Assembly (NCBI GenBank): GCA_028023455.1
Contig: JAQFVV010012405.1
Location: forward strand, 7,727,291-7,791,290
Origin: Epiperipatus broadwayi
Taxonomy: Eukaryota; Onychophora; Udeonychophora; Euonychophora; Peripatidae
DNA: 64,000 nt
Direction: 5' to 3'
A model generated the notes under the pieces. It was not told the DNA's origin and searched no databases. It saw only the letters and a list, made by a program, of their open reading frames with translations. The position numbers and the translations under genes are program-made. Positions 55,575 to 64,000 of this stretch are shown here, one piece after another. Every line of letters starts with the position of its first letter. Positions within the stretch are counted from its first letter, which is position 1.

Positions 55575-55735
55575 ACATTATCTACAGCAATAAGTGCTCA
55601 GATATATATTAAGATAGGCAATCTTCATACTTTAATGGACAGGCTTCAATCCACTCCACACATCAGTGTTATGAGATAGAGTGAAAAGTGGTGGGTTGTG
55701 TGAAAGTCTGTGCTCATATACCCTAGATATACTAT
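55575..55735. repeat. Rearranged HHR-A fragments, head to head
   Basis: An antisense piece (aagtgctcagatatatatta, catactttaatggacaggct, tcaatccactccacac) is joined directly to a sense piece (atcagtgttatgagatagag, gtggtgggttgtgtgaaagt, gtgctcatataccc). The ribozyme between them is missing. Confidence 0.6.
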
Positions 55736-55969
55736 CAGGTGGTGCTTCAACAATCTTAATATTAAAAAAAAATCCATAAATATTAAATATATATTACTAC
55801 TGAATTTACTAAGCAGCTTTTAGCAAAAAATACAAATAAAAATAATCCTTGAAAAAATAAATGATCTAAATATGTTAAATAAAAGCAATAAAAAAAGTAA
55901 TTCATAACATTAAATGCATGCATGTATTCATTCAAAAACAATTACTAAACAAATAAAAGTATTCTAGAA

Positions 55970-57263
55970 CAGTGATGGACAATCTGTAAGTTATGATCCA
56001 TCAGGCAGTCATGAAATTTTTAAGAAATTCTCTTATGTTTTGGATATTAATTTTTTTTTTGAAAGAATTTTAATTTTTAAAAATAAATAAATACCACATG
56101 AAAATAAATGTTTTCTTTGTATCATAATTTTTTTTAAATAAGTATATAATTTGTTCAAAAACCTACATTTCAAATCATATATATTTAATATTAACATATT
56201 AAGAAATATAAATTTGCATATTAATTAAGACTACTATTTCATTTTGAATATCAGATGAACTCCGCCTTGTAAATGCTATGTTTTTTTTGATTGGTTGATT
56301 TAATAATTTTTTTAAAAAGATTTAATGTAAATTAATCAAAAAAATTTAAATGTGAAAATGGCAGAATACAAAAACTCTGGACTTTCAGCCTGCCATTTTT
56401 GTAATAACTGATTGCTTTAACAAATTTTTTTTAAAGATTTAATGTAAATTAAACAAAACATTTTAATATTATATGAATAAATTTCCACATTTTAATAAAG
56501 CTAAATTAAAATTTATATTTTTAAATATACCTGTTATATTTGCTGCAATATATATATATATAGTTACTAAAGTGTCCTCTGAATAAAAAGTTTTAAAAAA
56601 TGTCTGACTTTCCAACTGCATCACATTGTAATAGCTTTTTAAGCTTTATTAATAATTCCAATTTATTAATGTTGAAATACAAAAATGTCAACCTGTGAGC
56701 TCATTGTTTTTGTAATATTTTTTTATTAAATATAATATTTGTAATTTTTTTTAATTGGTTGCTTTAACAATTTTTTTAAGATTTAATGTAAATATTTTTT
56801 TTTCTTAAACATTGCTAATTTATAAAAGTTTGTTACATTTCAAATTAACATCAGTAAGTATGTCATTTATCTGAACTATATTAGGGGATTGATAGACTAT
56901 GAAAGCAAAAAGCATCTTAATGTCAAATTATGAATTGACAATTGTGACTATTTTGGCAGCTGAATGAGAATCTTTACTGTTAAATATATATCTCTGTAGT
57001 TAAAACTAATCATAGTTATTTTTTCTTCAGTGTTTTTTATTCAAAGATGGAATTACTTCTTTTACATAAATGTAGTGATAGTGAATTTGATATGTGACAT
57101 CGGACAAACATTCATTCACCATATCAGATAACAGAGAAAATAGGATTTTATATATAAGATCCCTCATGTACTTGTAATTTGGGCATGGTAAAATAAATAA
57201 CTGGTTGTGTCAAATTTTTATCCATGGAAAGGTTCACAAATGTAAAAAAGTTGCACATCACAG
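55970..57263. mobile_element. hAT-type element, 1.29 kb, with 8-bp target duplication
   Basis: Terminal inverted repeats are CAGTGATGGACAATCT on the left and, inverted from the right, CTGTGATGTGCAACTT. A perfect 8-bp duplication TTCTAGAA (itself palindromic) lies at 55962-55969 and 57264-57271. Internally there are several related blocks (tttgattggttgatttaata, ttttaaagatttaatgtaaa) and no transposase motif, so it is a non-autonomous copy. Confidence 0.75.
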
Positions 57264-57274
57264 TTCTAGAAATA

Positions 57275-58095
57275 TTTAAATTTGGTTAATAAATATTTGA
57301 AAAGTAATTTCAATTTAATAATAATTTCATGTATGGAAAGTTTTTTAATATCAAACAAAAATGGGATAAATGTCTTCATTCATATTTTGCCTTAAAATTT
57401 TCCAATGTAAATGATTCATATGTAATAAAAAATTCTCAATATCAGCTAATTTTTCTATCCAAAACTTCAATGGAGACTTTCAATCTGTTAGTGCCATTTA
57501 TGAGTTGTTTCGATGGTGAATTAAAAAATGTCATTACTCCTTTAAAAAGTTAGTTCATTTTAAAATGTACTAATAAAAAATATTTAATTTTTATTGTTAT
57601 CACATTTGGATTAATTTATTGATTACTTTGATTATTAAATTATAATCCAGTGATAGATTGTGAAATTTTGTGATCTACATTCATTATAACAATACTATTT
57701 CAATTATTCATAGTTTAAAAATATTTTTAAAAAAGGGAAATTTTTAATTCATAAATTTCACATATACCCATCTTTGTAACTGCATTTAAAATCATATTTC
57801 TATCAGCTACTTCCTCATCTTGATTGTTCAATTAGTGATGTGATTGCTCTCTCTCTCTCCCCCTTCTATCTAGATTTAATACTGTACTGCTTTTTTCATA
57901 ACTGCATTATTCTATTTGTTGTTATTTTTGTTAATTACTTTTGTTGATGTCTAAATATATATATAGCATCGATGTTTTTACAAATATTATCAGGCTTATT
58001 TATTATCCATAGTTTTAGGCTTGGAACCAAATGGTGGTATGTGTAAGAGGACAACCAGATGGTTTTAGAATTAGATTAACCTATTGCATCATTAT
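57275..58095. other. AT-rich DNA, nothing recognised
   Basis: A short (TC)n run at about 57848-57862 is the only notable item. The frame at 57329-57553 is not supported as a gene. Confidence 0.35.
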
Positions 58096-58099
58096 ATAT

Positions 58100-58410
58100 C
58101 ATCATCATTATCATTTTCAACCATTACAAATCCATTTCTGGATGAAACTCTCCCCAAGTTTAAACCAGTTTCTCTGACCTATAATGTCTATTGACCATAA
58201 TATTCCAGCAAACTTCTTTACTTCACATATCCATCTCCCTAGATTCTTTACAATCTCTTTGGATTCATTTCATGCTTCAACTGTCTATTATATTTCTCAC
58301 TGATATTATTACTTTTGGTTTTTTTTGCTATTTCCAACACACATTTTTCTATACTTCCCAATATGGTCTTGTATTATTGCTCTGTTAAGCACTTAATTCT
58401 CACATCTACA
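58100..58410 (-). mobile_element. Decayed RTE LINE 3' end
   Basis: The plus strand has atcatcatcattatcatttt, caaccattacaaatccattt, ctggatgaaactctccccaa, ccatctccctagattcttta and caatctctttggattcattt, then tccaacacacatttttctat, the diverged complement of the RTE C-terminus. Confidence 0.65.
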
Positions 58411-58419
58411 TGTCTTGAA

Positions 58420-59040
58420 AAACCCATTAATTGTTCACTATACTATTCCCATGCAAAGTAGGCACTGGTTTCTAACTGCTTTTAACATCTTGTGGACGAA
58501 TATAATCATAAACATATGACCAAAAACATGCAAAAAAATGTATGATCCCCCAAGATGTACATTTTATATTGAACCAGAACTCATCAGTTTGACCAAATTA
58601 CACTTATTTACATATATCATTATCATTGTTCAATATATATAGACAGTCAATAACTACAATTTAGTTGATGTTTCAAATTTTCTGATCTCACAACTTTGAC
58701 ACAAACCACTTGATGGAAGTATATTACTAATTTGTATTAGTCGTTCATTAGACTAGAGATTAATCACTTAATGAATAATATTTCTATAGTGTATTTTTTA
58801 TTATACCACCCTCATGCAAGGTAGAGACTGTTTTCTATTTGCTTTTAACACCTTGTGGAAAGATGTAATGATAAATATATGTCCAAAGACATATGAAAAA
58901 GTTGTATGATCCTCCAAGATGTTCATTTCATACTAAACCATCACTTATCAATTGGCCCACATCACAATCTTTTATGAATATCTTTATCATTGTTCAATAT
59001 ATAAAAATAGCCAATTACTACAGTTTAATTAATAGGGGTC
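58420..59040 (-). repeat. Tandem pair of HHR-B elements
   Basis: Two same-orientation units with a period of about 366 bp. Each shows ggtagagactgttttctatt-like, ttttaacaccttgtgga-like, gatcctccaagatgttcatt or gatcccccaagatgtacatt, then ccaaattacactt/cccacatcacaatct, then tctttatcattgttcaatat. The ribozyme regions (minus strand, about 58549-58592 and 58913-58957) keep the layout but have mutated core boxes. The second unit ends by passing into an inverted third copy. Confidence 0.7.
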
Positions 59041-59084
59041 AACAAATTTCTTAGTGTAATAAACGATTAATACAAATTAATAAT

Positions 59085-59440
59085 ATACTTCCATCAAATG
59101 CTTTGTCCAAAATTGTGAGGGTAAAAAGATTGACATTTATCAATTAAACTGTAGTAATTGGCTATCTATATATACTGAACAATGATAAAGATATATGTAA
59201 GAGATTGTAAACTGTGCGAAATGATGACTGCTGGTTCAGCACGCAATGTGCATTTTGGCGATCATATATATTTTTCATATGTTCTTTGTCATGTGTTTTG
59301 ATTACACCCCTCCACAAGGTGTTAAAAGTGGATAGAAACCAATCCCTACCTTGTGCGAGAGTGGTGAAGTAAAAAATTACACTTCAGAAATATTATTCTT
59401 TAATCTGTAGTCTGATGAATGACTAATACAAATTATTAAC
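59085..59440 (+). repeat. HHR-B element, inverted relative to the tandem pair
   Basis: The sense copy has ctatatatactgaacaatga, taagagattgtaaactgtg, then a decayed ribozyme at about 59216-59261 (AUGAUGA, CUGCU/AGCAC, GCAA, UGUGCAUU), then tcatatgttctttgtcatgt, acacccctccacaaggtgtt, ccaatccctaccttgtgcga and gagtggtgaagtaaaaaatt. Together with 58780-59040 it forms an inverted pair. Confidence 0.68.
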
Positions 59441-59444
59441 ACAG

Positions 59445-60270
59445 GCATATTTTTTTCGAATATGAACTTATTTCTACCAACCGTATTTTATTAAAGTTTA
59501 ATTCACGATTATTTTCTTTCATTATAAATATATACTGTACTTATATTAATTAGTTCAAAACAAGATAAAATCTCTCAAAAAAAGAGAAGTAATATTAAAA
59601 GAGGTGAACCGTTTATTTTAAAAATGGAAATTAAAGTGTGTAATTAAATACGTTGTTAATAAATAATTAAACGTGAAAATGTTAGTATTAAAACAACAGT
59701 TTTACGCAAGAGTGGACTCATTTAAGATTATGATCTCTAAAATTGAGCCGCTATAATAAATTGTTTTAAGAGGGTGACTGAGAAATCGACATATATGTAT
59801 ACGGTACATCTTTTATATTTGCAGTTCAAAAATATATTACTCATAAAGATAATATGTAAACTAATCAAATATAGAAACAATCCGAAGGAGTGGCAATAAT
59901 ATACGCATAATATTTGAGAATGAATTATTTAATTTTTATTTCCTTATTTCCTTGCAATATAAATATCACCTTTTATGGTATAATATAGATTTTACTACAA
60001 TAAAACACTGAAATAAATTTAGATCTAATATAATTACACTAAAATATTTATATCGAAACATATTACTTGTTTATAATTCTATTTACATCTCCAGTTCTCA
60101 AAATAAATATAAATACTATTTCTAACAACATAATAAACACTTCTACTACAACTTCTTTCATGAAGGAAGAATAAAAATTCGACTTAAAATTATATTTTAA
60201 GTAATATATTTGTAGTTTTAAAAATATCTCATAAAATCTTTCTGTAAAAAATAATATCAGCATTGATAAT
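59445..60270. other. AT-rich DNA, nothing recognised
   Basis: No supported gene; the small frame at 60063-60263 is low-complexity. Confidence 0.35.
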
Positions 60271-60275
60271 AAAAA

Positions 60276-60370
60276 AGTGTTGGTGGTCGAGTGGTGAGCA
60301 CAGCCGGCTTATAAGCAGATGTCCCGGGATCGCGGGTTCGCTTCCCGGCCGATGCTTTGACACATGAATA
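60276..60370 (+). repeat. tRNA-Gly-derived SINE, copy 4
   Basis: Body gtgttggtggtcgagtggtg, then ggcttataagcagatgtccc, then a short cgggatcg insertion, box B gggttcgcttcccggccgat and the tail gctttgacacatga. The anticodon site has decayed. The target duplication is not clear in the AT-rich flanks. A 27-bp scrap at 60479-60506 (cccactgcagggaaaaggtc, tttccaa) is a LINE 3'-end fragment. Confidence 0.78.
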
Positions 60371-60889
60371 ATTATAATAAATTATATTCATATAATTTGA
60401 AAAAAAAATTATAAAAGTGATTGGAGCATTTCTTACAAATAAAATAAATAAATAGACAAAACAAACTTTTAATAAATAGCCCACTGCAGGGAAAAGGTCT
60501 TTCCAATACCCCTCAATAAAAAAAAACAGTAAAAGCTATACCCAATGGACTTACTAATTATTGGATGGGAAGATTTTAAGCAATAGGTATCTAATTAAGG
60601 ATATCTAGATACCCATTTACTGACCATTTTCATTTGTTTTGGATTTAAACCCCAGAAAATAAGCAGATGTATATACTACCTTTATATCATGAGATCCATC
60701 ATCACACATATAAAAATAAATGTATAACTCTAAAAAGAAGTTCACATCCATCTGATTTGCATGTGACCTGAGTTTGAATTCAAAACAGATGAATTTTTAT
60801 TCCAATCAGAGTTAAAAGTTTTCTTTCAGGAAATTCGTAACCAATTCAGATGGCAATCAAATATTGAATGACAAATAGGTATCTAGTTA

Positions 60890-61607
60890 TATTTTTATAT
60901 TGGACTATTTCCATCATCTAATATATGTGTTGAATGTCTTTAGAAAAGTTTAATTTTTAGTTAAATATTCCAAATGCATTCAACTGTTAGTAATATCACA
61001 GCAAACAGGTTAGTATATGCACCAACTGTTAGTAATATCACAGCAAACAAATTTTAGTAATATCGCAGCAAACAGGTTAGTATATGCACTAACTGTTAGT
61101 AATATCACAGCAAACAGGTTAGTATATACACAACGTTTCGAGAGGTATTTTTCTCCCCTCTTCTTCAGGTGTTGCTGGCCTGATCAGTGACAGTACCAGC
61201 ATGGGATTCGAACCTGGGCCCTTAGAATCTTGATAACTGAATTTGAAGGTAATGCTCTAACCAACTGAGCATTACCTTAAAATTCAATTATCAAGATTCT
61301 AAGGGCCCAGGTTCGAATCCCATGCTAGTACTGTCACTGGTCAGGCCAGCAACACCTGAAGAAGAGGGGAGAAAAATACCTCTCGAAATGTTGTGTATAT
61401 ACTAACCTGTTTGCTGTGATATTAGTAACAGTTGATGCATATACTAACCTGTTTGCTGTGATATTACTAACAGTTGAATGCATTTGGAATATTTAACTAA
61501 AAATTAAACGTTTCTAAAGACATTCAACACACATATTAGATGATGGAAATAGTCCAATATAAAAATACAGCTAGAACACCATCATCACAAACCTTCAGAA
61601 AAACACC
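60890..61607. repeat. Foldback SINE family F, complete, 13-bp target duplication
   Basis: A 718-bp inverted structure. From the centre outwards each arm carries a tRNA-like head (ctcagttggttagagcatta, then cccaggttcgaatcccatgc, box B), then ctggtcaggccagcaacacc, the tgaagaagaggggag and tacctctcgaaa motif, repeated gcaaacaggttagtatat units, and caactgttag to attagatgatggaaatagtc. The right arm extends about 40 bp further (cagctagaacaccatcatca, caaaccttcag). Perfect duplications AGGTATCTAGTTA flank it at 60877-60889 and 61608-61620. Next to the left arm the 25- to 30-bp module with ttagtaatatcacagcaaac is repeated three to four times. Confidence 0.8.
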
Positions 61608-61659
61608 AGGTATCTAGTTAGTCTCACTCTAAATGATAAAACAAGGGGTTAAAAACATT

Positions 61660-61725
61660 CAAATCTCACTATTAATGATCCCCAATATGCATTTTGTGCT
61701 TAACTAGTACTGATCAGTTTGTCTT
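61660..61725 (-). repeat. HHR-B hammerhead scrap
   Basis: gatccccaatatgcattttg, tgcttaactagtactgatca, gtttgtc is the complement of a shortened HHR-B ribozyme region. The core is broken. Confidence 0.4.
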
Positions 61726-61729
61726 CTCC

Positions 61730-62305
61730 TTTTATCTTCTTCTATGAGCAGCTTTTGGATAAGCCTTTTATTACTTTGGACTATTTAAAGTCTATTCTAT
61801 CTATATATCTAAAAATCATTGATTGGGCAAACTCTATTTTGAAGTGCAATGGTGCATTTTATAGTAAAAAAAAATCTGTTAAGAAAAAAAAAGAAGCAAG
61901 TCCGAAGACTTCTGCAATAACCGTTAAGAGTTAATTTTAAATAATGGATGCCAATTTAGGCAATTGGTGAAAATCAATAAAAAATAATAGCTTTAATGAA
62001 AACTCTTACAATTGAAGATAAATAATCCTGAAAAGAACTAAGCAGAAAGCATAGATAGAACTTTTTTAATTTAATTGCTTCTGCAAGATGAGACAGATTG
62101 AGAATCAGATATTAATTCAAAATGAATTTTCCTCACTGTAAATGAAATTCATTTTTTGTAAATTTGATTCACCAATGAATATCAGATACAATATATCCCA
62201 TCCAAAGCCCAATTGCTTTTGATTTCATCTTAAAGGATTAGGATTCATAATTAAAATTAATGCATATGGACATCTAGAAACTGCTTTTTACACCTTTTAT
62301 ATTTA
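61730..62305. other. AT-rich DNA, nothing recognised
   Basis: The plus-strand frame of 71 codons (61719-61934), with a lysine-rich C-terminus, has no recognisable domain and is not supported. Confidence 0.3.
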
Positions 62306-62309
62306 CTTA

Positions 62310-62485
62310 ATATGCAGAAAACTATTCGCCTAAAATGCGACAAATAGAGACCTCTACAAATCTAAACACAAGATTAACAACTTTAAAAAATAAGCGCAGC
62401 CACTCTTATCTTCGACCTAATTTCTAAATATATAAGTGAATCTAAAGCATTTTGATTTGAGAGTACCCTATAGCTGTCATAAAAA
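62310..62485. repeat. Fragment of the 18.5-kb repeat family
   Basis: Contains atagagacctctacaaatct, aacacaagattaacaacttt, gccactcttatcttcgacct, ataagtgaatctaaagcatt and ttgatttgagagta in the same order as 18560-18680. Confidence 0.55.
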
Positions 62486-62489
62486 TAAG

Positions 62490-63470
62490 GCCTCTAAAAT
62501 AGATTGAAATTGATCTGATATTAGGTTTAAATAACTTTTAAAGTTAGTCTGACTTCAAAACCTATAATAAATTAATGGTAGTACTAATAGTAAATAATTG
62601 GAGAAAACATTAAAAGTATCAATGCATTAATGGTATTTAATTTATTACTTTTGGTATGTTAATTTGAATATTGGAAAAAAATAAAAGATGGCTTCTACAT
62701 GCATAAGTACTTTAGTTCCGGTTTTGAATCTCAGTCTTCATTAGTAAACGCAAAAGCTCAAATCTGCTCTGGAGATGGAACATTAAACCACTGAAATATC
62801 TATTGTTCATGTGAATTTATAATAGATGGTTTTAAAACAGGGTAAAGGGAGCTGCTGTTGAAATCATATACAATAAGAATATAATATTGCTGTCAGTATC
62901 ATAACCAAAGGGTAGTAAAAGTTTGCAGATGACAAAAAACTGAGATTTTGGAAATTTATAGAAACTAATATGGTTTCATATCTTTATAAATATGCAGGTG
63001 AATTAAATTAGGTTTCAAATATTCAAATTTTAGTCAGAATATTATAAAGGGGGAAAATAGTAGTTAGATGCATGAATATCTTAGTTTAGCTTTGAATCCT
63101 AGTATGATGAGAAAAACCAAAAATGAGCCTAAGGATGGAGATATTTTAGCAGTGTGTCATCTGGTAACTACTGATTTGTTTATATTACAATCTATGGATT
63201 TGGTAGCATAAGTACAGGAGACAAGTATCATTGGTAATAAAATGCTCATATACTTAAAATTAAGCCACATTGTCAGATATCTTATAGTATGAGGAGAAAA
63301 AAAGTGTCTTAAGATTTTTACTAATTAGTATATTTATGTGATCACCACAAATATCTATCAATGAAAACACCACAAATATTCACCAACCAGCACTTAGCAT
63401 TATGAGTATTGTCTTTTTCCAGTATTACTCATCTGATCAGCATAAATATCTATCAAGAAGAAAACACTAT
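62490..63470. other. AT-rich DNA, nothing recognised
   Basis: No supported feature; it may contain the eroded upstream part of the Penelope-like element that follows. Confidence 0.3.
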
Positions 63471-63474
63471 AAAC

Positions 63475-63865
63475 CTTTCCCATGCAGCAAAAGATTAATA
63501 GTATTCTAATCAAACCTACAGATATAATTCATCTAGATGCCAAAGGAGTCTATGAAATCCCATATGACCTGTGAGCAATTACATACATAGGAAGAATCAA
63601 TCGACATATAAATGCTAGATAAAATGAACATAATGCAGTAAAAAAATTATCAACATTTTCAGTCCTTGCTCTACATGTTTTAGAGATACTGACTATGACA
63701 TAGACTTCTGAAATATCAAAACATATCCACATGCAATAACCATGATCAATGAGTGTTTAGAGAAACTATAAAAAATATTTAAAAACAAAAACTGTATTAA
63801 TAAATGTGATGAAACAATAAAATTACCAACTATTTGGAAAAGTTTCTTAATACAAATAAATACAA
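63475..63865 (+). mobile_element. Penelope-like GIY-YIG endonuclease remnant
   Basis: The plus strand reads IHLDAKGVYEIPYDL, a stop, AITYIGRINRHINAR, NEHNAV, LALHVLEILTM, then CINKCDETIKLPTIWKS after a further break. The GVYEIPCxxCxxTYIGxTxRxIxxRxxEH pattern and the closing NxxxRxDxxxLPxxW motif are characteristic of the C-terminal endonuclease of Penelope-like elements. Several stops make it a pseudogene. Confidence 0.75.
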
Positions 63866-64000
63866 AAAATACTGCTAAATGTAAATCAGACTATTCAACA
63901 ACTACAAGATATAACAACCAAGTGAAACAATTCTTATACTATATCAATGTAATTATGACTATATATATATATCCAGTTGAGGATAAGAGTTATCTTATGG

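Noticed and set aside
26600-64000. Upstream thrombospondin exons (N-terminal domain, coiled coil, first EGF)
   Set aside because: No minus-strand exon ending in a single-base phase after a PCxPG-type motif was recognised. Divergent short exons could still be missed by eye.

Overview
This is a window of animal nuclear DNA that is very AT-rich and densely packed with repeats. The only host gene I can support is part of a thrombospondin gene on the minus strand. Two EGF-coding exons, at 26568-26345 and 6120-5980, join in phase 0 across an intron of about 20 kb. Thrombospondin, Penelope-like elements, RTE-type LINEs, hAT and pogo transposons and tRNA-derived SINEs together indicate a metazoan, most likely an invertebrate bilaterian. 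I cannot name the species; an arthropod/chelicerate or a mollusc would fit. No prokaryotic, organellar, CRISPR or operon-like structure is present, and nearly all open reading frames of 60-130 codons are chance AT-rich frames or broken pieces of transposons.

Layout. 1-5.9 kb: intron or flank with a foldback repeat, a 490-bp hAT element that keeps the start of a transposase, an inverted repeat, and a 1.34-kb element bounded by 182-bp direct repeats. 5.98-26.57 kb: the thrombospondin exon pair and its giant intron. That intron holds several hammerhead-ribozyme repeats, a Penelope-like retroelement (12.2-13.9 kb), a pogo-like end (15.1-15.6 kb), a tRNA-Gly SINE (16.0 kb), a hAT element (19.6-20.0 kb), a 185-bp tandem duplication and a nearly full-length RTE LINE (21.6-24.4 kb). 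26.6-64 kb, upstream of the two exons: more transposon remnants, several large foldback (hairpin) repeats, four more tRNA-Gly SINEs, many 5'-truncated RTE copies, a third hAT element (55.97-57.26 kb), two more Penelope endonuclease remnants and more ribozyme repeats.

The most interesting signal is a pair of dispersed repeat families, called HHR-A and HHR-B here. Their conserved core folds as a type I hammerhead ribozyme: CUGAUGA, a 5-bp stem II, GAAA, a tiny stem III, a UH cleavage site, and a stem I of 4-6 bp closed by the flanks. HHR-A carries a pol III box-B-like sequence downstream of the ribozyme. Copies lie on both strands, as tandem dimers (periods about 473 and 366 bp) and as inverted pairs. 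This resembles animal retrozymes, non-autonomous elements that replicate through circular RNA. Partner candidates (Penelope-like and RTE reverse transcriptases) are present in the same window, but only as decayed copies, so which enzyme moved the elements is not shown.
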